A stretch of DNA of 64,000 nucleotides from Sulfurospirillum sp. 1612 (GCF_036556685.1 NZ_CP140614.1:1240001-1304000), one strand, 5' to 3'; counted from the first letter of the stretch, positions 7,157-14,835 are shown. Program-made: numbers and translations. Notes: generated by a model not told the origin, from the sequence alone.

Positions 7157-7178
7157 TTAAGTTTAAAATCAACCTTAA
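7157..7178. promoter_or_regulatory. Operator-like inverted repeat, copy A
   Basis: TTAAGTTT (7157-7164) and AACCTTAA (7171-7178) are separated by 6 bases and are reverse complements except for one position. The same arms and spacing recur at 7267-7292. Two matched sites flanking a promoter region suggest binding of a dimeric repressor. Confidence 0.4.
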
Positions 7179-7266
7179 GTGTTTTTTCCTCCAGGATCTA
7201 TTCGCGCAGCATAACAACAAACTACCATAAAATAGACATTTCATTTTTTTAGAAAATATTAAAACC

Positions 7267-7292
7267 GTTTAAGTTTCAAAATAACCTTAAAC
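7267..7292. promoter_or_regulatory. Operator-like inverted repeat, copy B
   Basis: GTTTAAGTTT (7267-7276) and AACCTTAAAC (7283-7292) are 10-base arms with one mismatch and a 6-base spacer. They match copy A at 7157-7178. The site lies about 30 bases upstream of the -10 box of the lipoprotein gene. Isolated half-sites also occur at 8288-8295 and 8441-8448. Confidence 0.45.
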
Positions 7293-7320
7293 AAATTTTA
7301 CTATTTAATCTTATCTTTTA

Positions 7321-7329
7321 TGATATAAT
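7321..7329 (+). promoter_or_regulatory. Extended -10 promoter of the lipoprotein gene
   Basis: TG-A-TATAAT at 7321-7329 is an extended -10 box 31 bases before the start codon at 7361. No good -35 box is visible, as is usual for extended -10 promoters. The gene therefore has its own transcript, separate from the terminated structural operon. Confidence 0.55.
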
Positions 7330-7360
7330 TTTCTCAAAATTTTGTATCAAAAGGTTTATC

Positions 7361-7759
7361 ATGATAAAAATACTTATCTCAACAATTGCTATATCTGCCC
7401 TATTCTTTGGATGCGCAAGCAAAGAGCCATTATCTACCGTAGAAGCAACCGATTACGCAATGAGTTGTAACGCATTGATAAGTGAAATTAGCAACATAAG
7501 ATCACAACTTAAAACAGAAGAGGACAAAAATCTAGCTAAAAATATAGTTGGAAAGACTCTAACATTAGGAATATATAGCGCAAATGATGACAAAGCACTA
7601 CTTTTAAGAGAGCGTGCAAAGAGTTTACAGCTTATTTATACCATAAAACAAGCTAAAAATGAATGTAAACAATTAACCGAAAAAGATCTAAAAGTAGATA
7701 GTATGCCAGTGCATGAAATAAAAAACATAAAAACTCAAACAAATGAGCTAAAAAATTAA
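7361..7759 (+). CDS. Small lipoprotein of the virus-like element
   Basis: The 132-residue product has a signal peptide ending in a lipobox (LFFGC, Cys18), so the mature protein should be lipid-anchored at the cell envelope. The rest is mostly helical and charged, with further cysteines near residues 36 and 81 of the precursor. It has its own extended -10 promoter and lies outside the structural operon. A prophage-encoded lipoprotein can serve in superinfection exclusion or in modifying the host envelope, but no family is recognised. Confidence 0.6.
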   Translation: MIKILISTIAISALFFGCASKEPLSTVEATDYAMSCNALISEISNIRSQLKTEEDKNLAKNIVGKTLTLGIYSANDDKALLLRERAKSLQLIYTIKQAKNECKQLTEKDLKVDSMPVHEIKNIKTQTNELKN

Positions 7760-7919
7760 TTTCGCGCGGAAACTTAACATATAAATAAAAATATATTCAA
7801 TTTTACCGTAATAGATTAATTCTTTAATAGTAAAATTGAATAATCTTTGAAATTTAATACCAACATACCAATACATAATAAAAAAAGATTGTAGGGCATT
7901 TTAGAGAGGTTTTTTTATC

Positions 7920-7970
7920 ATGATAAACTTCAAAATTCAAAACCATCTAATCATAAACCGCATAGATTAA
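7920..7970 (+). CDS. Possible 16-residue leader peptide
   Basis: ATG at 7920 follows AGAGAGG (7903-7909) with a long T-run between, and the frame runs 16 codons before TAA. It sits just ahead of the structured segment at 7979-8030, the classic position for a leader peptide. There is no direct evidence that it is translated. Confidence 0.2.
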   Translation: MINFKIQNHLIINRID

Positions 7971-7978
7971 GTGCTTTT

Positions 7979-8030
7979 GCCTCAAGCAAAACACCAAAAC
8001 ACAGTCGTAAGACTGTTTCCTTATTGAGGC
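7979..8030 (+). other. Structured segment: closing stem and GTAA-tetraloop hairpin
   Basis: An outer 7-base stem (GCCTCAA near 7979, TTGAGGC near 8024) encloses an inner hairpin ACAGTC-GTAA-GACTGT near 8000-8015. The inner loop is a GNRA tetraloop. A further small hairpin (GGCG-TAG-CGCC) abuts it. This may be a structured RNA, an attenuator or a single-strand origin. It is not a standard terminator because no T-run follows. Confidence 0.35.
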
Positions 8031-8125
8031 GTAGCGCCGCGAGAAATCAAAAATCGACAATAAATATAAATTATTATATATCTAAAATATCTATCAAAAA
8101 AAGACTTTGTATATATATAGGATAG

Positions 8126-8206
8126 CTAGTGTCTGTTAGACACCAGAAAATTGCTAGCTAGTGTCTGTTAGACACCAGCTAGTGTCTGTTAGACACCAGC
8201 TAGCAA
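8126..8206. repeat. Three copies of a 21-bp palindromic repeat
   Basis: Identical 21-bp units lie at 8126-8146, 8158-8178 and 8179-8199; the last two are directly abutting. Each unit is itself palindromic, with core GTGTCT-GTT-AGACAC and flanking CT/AG pairs. The pair at 8158-8199 is enclosed by larger arms (8151-8166 and 8191-8206), so the whole segment is also an inverted repeat. This looks like a multi-site binding region for a dimeric protein, for example a replication initiator, repressor or recombinase. Confidence 0.75.
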
Positions 8207-8299
8207 CGTATAGATTACAGAAAATAAATTTGATGATTTTTAAAAAAATTAAGCTAAGTTTAAAAAATTTAATATTAGAATTGTCTCTTAAGTTTCAAA

Positions 8300-8341
8300 G
8301 CTACGAAGAGTAGCCGTGTAATGCTTGCAACAAAACACGGC
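8300..8341 (+). promoter_or_regulatory. Two alternative hairpins ahead of the ORF at 8373
   Basis: GCTAC-GAAGA-GTAGC (8300-8314) and GCCGTGT (8313-8319) with ACACGGC (8335-8341) are two perfect stems that share bases 8313-8314, so they compete at their junction. A strong ribosome site (CGGAGGT, 8361-8367) follows. This suggests conditional control of the downstream ORF. Confidence 0.35.
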
Positions 8342-8372
8342 CTACAGATACAACCTATTACGGAGGTCATAA

Positions 8373-8615
8373 ATGTATTACGAACGAATTATATCTACAA
8401 ATGCTTTTAATCCCCTTAAATATCATAAAAAATCAAAATTAACCTTAAGCGATAAAAACGTTATAAAGTTTAAAGTAAATTTTTTAAAATGCCATATTTA
8501 TAGTAGTTTTGCACAGTTGGCAACTATAATTTCCAAACTATTATATAAACCTCTCAATGGCCTATCGGGCAACATACCATTGGTGTTCTACTGGCTTTTT
8601 GAGAATGCCGTGTAA
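8373..8615 (+). CDS. Short ORF at the element/chromosome junction, probably truncated
   Basis: The frame has an excellent ribosome site (GGAGGT, 8362-8367) and an elaborate leader, as expected of a real gene. The first 35 residues are polar and natural-looking. From about codon 40 the sequence becomes hydrophobic, and the frame then runs antisense into the 3' end of the M23 peptidase gene. I infer that a longer viral gene was cut at the integration or rearrangement point near 8490-8530. No family can be named from the remaining N-terminus. Confidence 0.4.
   Translation: MYYERIISTNAFNPLKYHKKSKLTLSDKNVIKFKVNFLKCHIYSSFAQLATIISKLLYKPLNGLSGNIPLVFYWLFENAV
8498..8529. other. Inverted repeat at the right boundary of the element
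   Basis: TTATAGT (8498-8504) and ACTATAA (8523-8529) are perfect 7-base arms around an 18-base spacer. They fall where coding character changes from element to chromosome. This could mark an attachment site; no second copy is visible because the left end is outside the window. Confidence 0.2.
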
Positions 8616-9374
8616 TGTGACAAATTGGATTGGTAATGATTCTATTTTATTGCCATTGACGATTCGATATACTACAAAATGCAGATGAGGTCCCCTAGCA
8701 TATCCTGTTTTGCCGCTGTATCCAATCAATTCTCCTGCTCGCACTTGCTCGCCAAGTCTCACCACGACACCATGTTGCTTGAGGTGGGCATACAATGCAA
8801 AAGTACCATCATGATGCTCAATGACGATATGATTGGCATCTTTCAAAAACGAACGATTGGGACCTCCTTTGTTGGAATCTGATTTCACTTCAATTACCCT
8901 ACCCGCTCTAGCTGCATAGACGCCGGTACCTTCTTTGAGATTAAAATCAACAGCATATTGACTTGCTCCAAAATGAGTAAAGGTGCCATTAAATCCTTGT
9001 GTAACCATCTGTCTGCTTCCTGCACGATAAGGGAGTCTGTAATGATATGCTTTGTCATACTTGGCATTTATTCTTCCCATCATCCATTTGTAATTAGATT
9101 TGAAGATTGTCTTACCTTTTTGCTCACGGATACGCACTATCTCTTTTTTTATATTCGGTTGCAAAATGACGCGTTTTGAGATGTGTTGATTGCCGCTTTT
9201 GCTTTGATAGCGTGCATCATAGACGAGTGTCACACTATAGGGATTTTTATTGAGTCCTGTGACAACAATATCATGACCTACGACTTTGGCCTTGCAAACA
9301 ACACTATGATTGGCGCCATTTAGGGCACTGAGCAAAGAAAATATTAGCAAAAACGGGACGATTAATTTATTCAT
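8562..9374 (-). CDS. M23-family (LytM-type) peptidoglycan endopeptidase
   Basis: The 270-residue protein has an N-terminal signal peptide (about 1-20) and a C-terminal M23 metallopeptidase domain. Zinc-site motifs are visible: THFG...YAVDF near residues 133-145, HLKQHG in the middle and HLHFVVY near 230. The enzyme probably cuts peptide cross-links of peptidoglycan in the periplasm. The motif set is complete, so it should be active. It is convergent with the virus-like element, whose junction lies just beyond its 3' end. Confidence 0.85.
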   Translation of the reverse strand: MNKLIVPFLLIFSLLSALNGANHSVVCKAKVVGHDIVVTGLNKNPYSVTLVYDARYQSKSGNQHISKRVILQPNIKKEIVRIREQKGKTIFKSNYKWMMGRINAKYDKAYHYRLPYRAGSRQMVTQGFNGTFTHFGASQYAVDFNLKEGTGVYAARAGRVIEVKSDSNKGGPNRSFLKDANHIVIEHHDGTFALYAHLKQHGVVVRLGEQVRAGELIGYSGKTGYARGPHLHFVVYRIVNGNKIESLPIQFVTLHGILKKPVEHQWYVAR

Positions 9375-9429
9375 TTTTATTCTTAGTGATGATTTATAAT
9401 TAAAAGTATACCGTGTCTTGGAAAATTAT

Positions 9430-9437
9430 GGTATAAT
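9430..9437 (+). promoter_or_regulatory. Extended -10 promoter of rhlE
   Basis: TG-G-TATAAT ends at 9437, about 140 bases before the rhlE start. Transcription from here would give a long leader of roughly 130 bases. Confidence 0.5.
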
Positions 9438-9457
9438 CTTTCTAATTTCAGCGCACC

Positions 9458-9531
9458 TCGATCTGCGACTGACTTCGTTTTTGTAATCCTTCGATAACCT
9501 TAACAACAACTCACAATCGAGTCTAGATCGA
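9458..9531 (+). promoter_or_regulatory. Long-range stem in the rhlE 5' leader
   Basis: TCGATCT (9458-9464) pairs with AGATCGA (9525-9531). After a small internal loop, GACT (9467-9470) pairs with AGTC (9520-9523), giving an 11-bp two-part stem enclosing about 50 bases. Long structured leaders are common on cold-induced DEAD-box helicase mRNAs, so temperature or autoregulation is a reasonable hypothesis. Confidence 0.35.
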
Positions 9532-9577
9532 CAAAGTTTCCAAACTTATCGTAGGCTCATCATATAAAAGGTATTTT

Positions 9578-10870
9578 ATGTCATTTTCAAATTTGGGTTT
9601 AATGAAACCCCTACTGCGCTCTATTGCAGATTTAGGCTACAATGAGCCAACGCCGATTCAAAAGCAAGCCATTCCGCTCATATTAAAGCGCAAAGATGTT
9701 TTAGCCGGAGCACAAACCGGTACAGGGAAGACTGCCGGATTTACCCTACCCCTATTACAATTACTCGATAGCAAAAAAGTCACCAAAGGCAAACGTCAAA
9801 TACGTGCCCTCATCATGACGCCAACACGAGAACTCGCCGCTCAAGTGGGTGAGAGTGTTCAAGATTATGGAAAGTATCTCCCTTACAAGGCTACGACGAA
9901 TTTCGGTGGGGTTGGTATCAATCCTCAAATTACAGCGATTAAAAAAGGTGTGGATATTTTGATTGCCACTCCGGGCCGATTATTGGACCTTGTCGGGCAA
10001 AAAGCTTTGGATCTCTCCGCTGTTGAGTTTTTGATTTTAGATGAAGCCGATCGTATGCTCGATATGGGATTTATCCACGACATCAAAAAAGTCCTCGCCC
10101 TACTTCCAAAACAGCGACAAAACCTGCTCTTTTCAGCAACCTTTTCCAGCGAAATCAAAAAATTGGCAGATAGCCTACTCAACGCGCCTACATTAATCGA
10201 AGTAGCGCGTAGAAATACCACAGCTGAGAGTATTCGTCAAACAGTGCATCCGGTGGATAGAGATAAAAAAAGAGAAATGCTCTCTCATCTCATTCATGAG
10301 GGCAAATGGAGTCAAGTTTTGGTTTTTACCAGAACCAAACACGGGGCAAATCGCCTGAGTGGACAACTTGAAAAAGATGGCATTCGTGCTGCGGCGATTC
10401 ATGGAAACAAAAGTCAAAGCGCAAGAACCAAAGCATTGGCTGATTTCAAGATGGGCAGGGTTAACGTGTTGGTGGCCACAGATATTGCAGCACGTGGGAT
10501 TGATATCGAACAACTTCCTTATGTCGTCAATTTTGAATTGCCTAATGTTCCAGAAGATTATGTACATCGTATCGGAAGAACGGGACGTGCCGGCAATGGA
10601 GGAGAAGCACTCTCATTGGTTTGTGTCGATGAAGATGCTTTTCTTGTGGGGATTGAGAAACTCATCAAATATAAAATTCCAAAAGTCATTATCGATGGCT
10701 TTGAACCAGATCGCTCCATTAAACCTGAGCCGATTTTGCAACGCAGTAACCGACAACAACGCAGTAAGCCTCGCACCTCGGCACCAAGAGGCTCTAGTGG
10801 GAACTTTGCAAAAAATCATTCACGAAATACAAATACCTCTTCAAGACCGAGAAGAACACAATCTCGATAA
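9578..10870 (+). CDS. rhlE: DEAD-box RNA helicase RhlE
   Basis: The 430-residue protein has the full set of DEAD-box motifs: a Q motif ([10 protein letters not shown]), motif I AQTGTGKT near residue 45, [12 protein letters not shown] at about 150, SAT, and [10 protein letters not shown] near 330. It ends in a basic Arg/Ser/Asn-rich tail typical of RhlE. It unwinds short RNA duplexes and acts in ribosome assembly and RNA turnover. The single-gene unit has its own promoter and structured leader. Confidence 0.93.
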   Translation: MSFSNLGLMKPLLRSIADLGYNEPTPIQKQAIPLILKRKDVLAGAQTGTGKTAGFTLPLLQLLDSKKVTKGKRQIRALIMTPTRELAAQVGESVQDYGKYLPYKATTNFGGVGINPQITAIKKGVDILIATPGRLLDLVGQKALDLSAVEFLILDEADRMLDMGFIHDIKKVLALLPKQRQNLLFSATFSSEIKKLADSLLNAPTLIEVARRNTTAESIRQTVHPVDRDKKREMLSHLIHEGKWSQVLVFTRTKHGANRLSGQLEKDGIRAAAIHGNKSQSARTKALADFKMGRVNVLVATDIAARGIDIEQLPYVVNFELPNVPEDYVHRIGRTGRAGNGGEALSLVCVDEDAFLVGIEKLIKYKIPKVIIDGFEPDRSIKPEPILQRSNRQQRSKPRTSAPRGSSGNFAKNHSRNTNTSSRPRRTQSR

Positions 10871-10881
10871 TCTGTTATATT

Positions 10882-10904
10882 CGGCTTCTTTAATCAAGAA
10901 GTCG
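10882..10904. terminator. Hairpin between convergent rhlE and TlpA-like gene
   Basis: CGGCTTCTT (10882-10890) and AAGAAGTCG (10896-10904) form a 9-bp stem with one G-T pair and a 5-base loop just after rhlE. No long T-run follows, so it may be a weak terminator. Confidence 0.4.
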
Positions 10905-10925
10905 ATACCCTCTTTTCACCCGCCC

Positions 10926-11420
10926 CTATTGGCTCATCAGCATCCTTGCATATAAGCCCGCTGTGGTAGTGTAGCCGACTTCACTAAATTTCAGCCTACC
11001 CTCTTTGTCATACATCAGTGTGGTGGGGAAAACGGTGATATGAAACTTTTTGGCATAAAAGCCCTCTTTGTCATTGACGACATTAAAATGTAGCTTATGT
11101 TCATCAAGATAGGCTTGTATCTCTTTTTGAGTGCCCGATTGTACCGCAATCGTGATGACATCATAATCTTTTGAAATCTTCTCAATATTGGGAGCTTCGA
11201 GTTTACAAATAGGACACCAAGTCGCCCAAAAGTGTATCATGATAGGACGATTTTTGGGTAGTGTGATATTGCGACCATCTATAAGCGTGACATGCTTAAT
11301 ATCAAGCCGATTTTTATTTAAATCCGACGCACGATAATAGCTCACAACATTCATCGCAATCGTTAAAAATACCACAAAGAATAACGCTTCTTTGAGATAT
11401 TTTTTTATATGATTTTGCAT
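10926..11420 (-). CDS. Membrane-anchored TlpA/ResA-like thiol-disulfide protein
   Basis: The 164-residue protein has an N-terminal hydrophobic anchor (about 8-27) and a thioredoxin-like domain with active-site WCPIC near residue 71-75 (HFWATWCPIC). A cis-proline segment (VFPTTLMYD) follows near 130. It should face the periplasm and reduce or isomerise disulfides, for example during cytochrome c maturation. It is transcribed away from rhlE and lies just downstream of hspR on the same strand, possibly in the same transcript. Confidence 0.82.
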   Translation of the reverse strand: MQNHIKKYLKEALFFVVFLTIAMNVVSYYRASDLNKNRLDIKHVTLIDGRNITLPKNRPIMIHFWATWCPICKLEAPNIEKISKDYDVITIAVQSGTQKEIQAYLDEHKLHFNVVNDKEGFYAKKFHITVFPTTLMYDKEGRLKFSEVGYTTTAGLYARMLMSQ

Positions 11421-11453
11421 GCTATCCCTTCATGCTAAGTATTGTTGATATGG

Positions 11454-11825
11454 CTATTCTCCGAAAATAATCACTTCGTAACTATCGCGTTTCACCAAAG
11501 GATTTTTGACAGTATCGCCACTATTTTTATTGACTTTGATGAGTTCTTCTTTGAGTTCATCAATCATATTTTCGTACTCTTGAAGTTTCTCTTTGAGTTG
11601 AATAATAATATCAACGCCTGCCAAGTTGACACCAAGGTCTCGCGTGAGTCTTTGTATCATTTTGATTTTATCGATATCTTTTTGAGAAAAAAGCCGCATC
11701 TTTCCTTCAGTACGAGAGGGACAAATCAGCCCTTCTCTCTCATATTGTCTTAGTGTTTGAGGATGGATGGTCAAAACTTTAGCAACTACGCTTATTAAAT
11801 ATACCGGTTCATCATATGCATGCAT
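11454..11825 (-). CDS. hspR: HspR, MerR-family heat-shock repressor
   Basis: The 123-residue protein has an N-terminal MerR-type winged helix (PVYLISVVAKVLTIHPQTLR, then YEREGLI-PSRT near 28-38) and a C-terminal coiled coil (about 75-95). HspR represses chaperone genes and typically uses DnaK or CbpA/GroE as co-factors. It lies 17 bases downstream of cbpA on the same strand. This is the cbpA-hspR arrangement known from Helicobacter and Campylobacter. Confidence 0.9.
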   Translation of the reverse strand: MHAYDEPVYLISVVAKVLTIHPQTLRQYEREGLICPSRTEGKMRLFSQKDIDKIKMIQRLTRDLGVNLAGVDIIIQLKEKLQEYENMIDELKEELIKVNKNSGDTVKNPLVKRDSYEVIIFGE

Positions 11826-11842
11826 GGTTTTATGTCCCCTTT

Positions 11843-12730
11843 CTACTCTGGTAATTTTTCTTTCATGATCTCTTTTAAATTCTCATCCAAACTATTGACA
11901 TCTGGAAGGATAATATTGGCTTTTAAGTAGAGATCTCCTTTTTCTTGCGTTTTTCTATTGATAACGCCAAAGCCTTTAACACGGAATTTTTGACCGTTTT
12001 TAGTGTTTTCTTTGATTTTTAGTGTCACCTCTTTATAAGGTGTTTCCACTGCGACTTTACCGCCGAATAAGGCTGTTTTGAGTTTGATATCTAGATTTTG
12101 TATCAAATCATCACCTTCTCGTTCATAAATAGGACTACTCGCCACTTCGACACTCAAAAAGAGGTCACCGCGTTGTCCTTGGTAAGATTTACCTTTGCCT
12201 TTGAGGCGCATTTTTTCGCCACTTTTGATACCGGCTGGAATCTTGATATCAAAATGCTCATCGCTATAGGAAATCGAATGTTTTCCACCCAAGATAGCAA
12301 CATTAAACGGGACCGTAATCCGCGCTTCTACATCTAAATCAGGTGCTTGAAATCCACCAAATCCGCTATTTGAAAATCCACCGGAGAAGCCACCTCGATT
12401 GAAGCCACCAAATCCAGCACCGCCCATGCCGCCACCAAAGATATTTCTCAGTATTTCATCCAAATCTGCATTTCCACCTTGGCTGGATGCAAAATCATGA
12501 AAATTTTGTCCTCCAAACATATTATCGCCATACGTGTCATATTGTTTTCTTTTTTCCGCATCTTTGAGTATTTCGTAAGCAGCATTTATCTCTTTAAATT
12601 TTTCTTCCGAATCTTTTTCTTTATTTACATCAGGATGATATTTACGAGCTAATCTTCGATATGCTTTTTTTATTTCGTCTGCCGAAGCATCACTTGAAAC
12701 ACCTAATGTGTCGTATAAACTTCCACTCAT
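11843..12730 (-). CDS. cbpA: CbpA/DnaJ-type co-chaperone
   Basis: The 295-residue protein has an N-terminal J domain with the HPD motif (KYHPDVNKE near 31-39), a Gly/Phe-rich linker (about 85-125) and DnaJ C-terminal substrate-binding domains. It lacks the cysteine zinc finger of canonical DnaJ, which identifies it as CbpA-like. It stimulates DnaK. First gene of the cbpA-hspR unit, so it is probably repressed by HspR. Confidence 0.92.
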   Translation of the reverse strand: MSGSLYDTLGVSSDASADEIKKAYRRLARKYHPDVNKEKDSEEKFKEINAAYEILKDAEKRKQYDTYGDNMFGGQNFHDFASSQGGNADLDEILRNIFGGGMGGAGFGGFNRGGFSGGFSNSGFGGFQAPDLDVEARITVPFNVAILGGKHSISYSDEHFDIKIPAGIKSGEKMRLKGKGKSYQGQRGDLFLSVEVASSPIYEREGDDLIQNLDIKLKTALFGGKVAVETPYKEVTLKIKENTKNGQKFRVKGFGVINRKTQEKGDLYLKANIILPDVNSLDENLKEIMKEKLPE

Positions 12731-12784
12731 GCCTTTTACCTCTTATTTTTATTTGATATGCATTGTACCATAAAAGTTTAGTCT

Positions 12785-12806
12785 ATGTCAATCAAGGTTG
12801 TGACAT
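12785..12806. promoter_or_regulatory. Inverted repeat between cbpA and the response-regulator gene
   Basis: ATGTCA (12785-12790) and TGACAT (12801-12806) are perfect arms with a 10-base spacer, in the divergent promoter region. It does not match the HspR HAIR consensus closely. It may be an operator for either flanking regulator. Confidence 0.35.
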
Positions 12807-12919
12807 TATGGAGAATAAATACATAAAATTATACATAAAATATAAACTTTTTTTGTATCTAAAACGAATGTCAGCACATCTATGGTAGAATAAATCAAAA
12901 TAAATTTTAGGTTAGGCGC

Positions 12920-13600
12920 ATGAAGATATTAATGATAGAAGATGATTTGGAATTGGCTGAAATTTTATCAGAATATTTAGAACAATTTGACATCAAAACA
13001 ACAACAGCTGAAGACCCATATTTGGGGCTTTCCTATCTTGATCATGAGACTTTCGACCTGGTTATTTTAGACCTCACGCTCCCCGGAATCGATGGCCTGG
13101 TTGTTTGTAAAGAGATACGAAAAAAACATGCGATCCCCATCATCATTTCATCAGCACGTCATGATCTCACCGATAAAGTCACTGCACTTGAAAATGGGGC
13201 TGATGATTATCTTCCAAAACCTTATGACCCACTAGAACTCAGAGCGCGAATTATGAGCTTGCTCCGTCGTCACAATCAAGATTTTGGGATTTCACAAGAG
13301 ACAAAAAAAGAGGCACCAGACCTCTTACTTGATGAAAATAAAATGCGCATCACCCTTATGGGCGAGGAGTTAAATCTCACCGTGGCAGAGTATGAGATTT
13401 TAGCATATCTCATCAAAAAAGCAGGCGGTGTCGTCTCTCGCGAAGAGTTGATTTATAATGTTGATTCTATCGGAGAAGACACCACCAATAAGAGCATTGA
13501 TGTTATCATTGGACGTATCAGAACAAAACTCAATGAAAATCCAAAGGACCCTAGATACATCCACTCGGTGAGAGGAATCGGGTATAAATTAGTCCAATGA
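12920..13600 (+). CDS. OmpR-family response regulator (RacR/ArsR-like)
   Basis: The 226-residue protein has a receiver domain with acidic pocket EDD (7-9), phospho-acceptor Asp51 (VILDLTLPG) and Lys100 (LPKPYDP). A winged-helix DNA-binding domain follows (about 130-226, ending RGIGYKLVQ). It lies beside a DnaJ-family gene and upstream of its sensor kinase, matching the dnaJ-racR-racS layout of Campylobacter jejuni. The closest named relatives are RacR and Helicobacter ArsR. It overlaps the kinase gene by 4 bases. Confidence 0.88.
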   Translation: MKILMIEDDLELAEILSEYLEQFDIKTTTAEDPYLGLSYLDHETFDLVILDLTLPGIDGLVVCKEIRKKHAIPIIISSARHDLTDKVTALENGADDYLPKPYDPLELRARIMSLLRRHNQDFGISQETKKEAPDLLLDENKMRITLMGEELNLTVAEYEILAYLIKKAGGVVSREELIYNVDSIGEDTTNKSIDVIIGRIRTKLNENPKDPRYIHSVRGIGYKLVQ

Positions 13601-14829
13601 ACAGAAACTCTATCTTTTATAGCATTACCTTTATTTTTATTATCTCCATTGCAAGTATCATCTTGGCATTTATGTTTTTGATGGACTATGACAAGCAAAA
13701 TTATACAGAAAAGCTCAATAACAAATATACCATTATAGCCAGAGCCACCCTCTTTCATCTTAATAATTTCATCACGAAAAAAGAGCTTGAAAATCAAGTC
13801 GAGGGATACAATATGAAGGGGATTAATAACAAAAAAGACAAAGAAAAAATCATCAAAAATGCTCAAGTGCTCCAAAAAATCGTCAATAAAATCGGAACCA
13901 GCTCGATTCTCTATTATGAAAAACAAAACTATCTTTTGATTGAACACGACAACACCGTATTGCTTTTAAAAGATAATGATTACCAACCCTACCGCTATCA
14001 CACCATACGCAGTATCTTTGCGCTCATACTTTTGATTATAATCACTGCGTACATTCTCACTATCCGAAAAATAAAGCCGCTACGAAAACTCAAAAGAGAG
14101 ATGAATAAATTCGCACAAGGCGATTTGCAAATCTATTGTGCCACAGATGGAGAAGATGAGATTTCGCAAGTGGCCAACTCATTTCAAAATGCCGTAGATC
14201 AAATCAACAAACTAAATAAATCGCGCCAACTCTTCTTAAGAAATATCATGCATGAGCTCAAAACGCCCATCACAAAGGGAAGAATTAGCGTCGAAATGAT
14301 TGACAATAACAAACAAAAGCAACGATTAATCAGTGTTTTTGAAAAGCTTGAACTTCTGATTAACGAATTTGCATCAATCGAGCAGATTACTTCAGGGGAA
14401 GGCGTCAAAAATGTCAAACCATACCGCTTGAGCGATATCATTGATGAAGCCATTGATTTGGCCATGATATCAGATGATCAAGTCACTATCGATATAGATA
14501 AAAATTATATTGTTCATGTTGATTTCAGACTCTTTACAACAGCAATCAAAAATATCATCGACAATGGGATCAAACACTCTATCGATAAACAAGTCTCTAT
14601 CAAAACAACTGACGATGAGATTATCTTCATCTCGCAAGGCAATCCTTTAAAATATGATCTTTCCCACTATACCGAACCCTTTACACAAGGTGAGATTACC
14701 CATAAAAGCTTTGGATTAGGACTTTATATCGTATCGAGTATCATTAGCGCTCATAAACTGGAATTCAAATATGAACACAGAAGCAGCCAAAACTACTTTA
14801 GCTTCAATAAAATAAGTCGGCTATTTTAA
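13597..14829 (+). CDS. Sensor histidine kinase, partner of the preceding regulator
   Basis: The 410-residue inner-membrane kinase has transmembrane helices at about 7-27 and 144-162 around a periplasmic sensor region. A HAMP-like segment and a dimerisation domain follow, with the phospho-acceptor His in MHELKTPITKGR (about 221-232). The ATP-binding region keeps the N box (NIIDNGIKH) and a G2-like GLGLYIV. It should phosphorylate the upstream RacR/ArsR-type regulator. The signal is unknown; relatives sense temperature or acidity. Confidence 0.87.
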   Translation: MNRNSIFYSITFIFIISIASIILAFMFLMDYDKQNYTEKLNNKYTIIARATLFHLNNFITKKELENQVEGYNMKGINNKKDKEKIIKNAQVLQKIVNKIGTSSILYYEKQNYLLIEHDNTVLLLKDNDYQPYRYHTIRSIFALILLIIITAYILTIRKIKPLRKLKREMNKFAQGDLQIYCATDGEDEISQVANSFQNAVDQINKLNKSRQLFLRNIMHELKTPITKGRISVEMIDNNKQKQRLISVFEKLELLINEFASIEQITSGEGVKNVKPYRLSDIIDEAIDLAMISDDQVTIDIDKNYIVHVDFRLFTTAIKNIIDNGIKHSIDKQVSIKTTDDEIIFISQGNPLKYDLSHYTEPFTQGEITHKSFGLGLYIVSSIISAHKLEFKYEHRSSQNYFSFNKISRLF

Positions 14830-14835
14830 GAGATG

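Larger units (their letters stand above)
7760..8372. other. Non-coding regulatory or origin-like segment of the element
   Basis: This 613-base stretch has no convincing protein gene apart from a possible 16-codon ORF at 7920-7970. It contains a structured segment at 7979-8030, an AT-rich tract at about 8045-8120 and three 21-bp palindromic repeats at 8126-8199. A hairpin-rich leader (8300-8341) precedes the ORF at 8373. AT-rich DNA beside iteron-like palindromes is what one expects of a replication origin or a control region for lysogeny. Which of these it is cannot be decided here. Confidence 0.45.

Noticed and set aside
10359-10955. 198-codon frame on the plus strand overlapping rhlE
   Set aside because: It lies in another frame of the well-supported helicase gene and has no ribosome site or recognisable domain.
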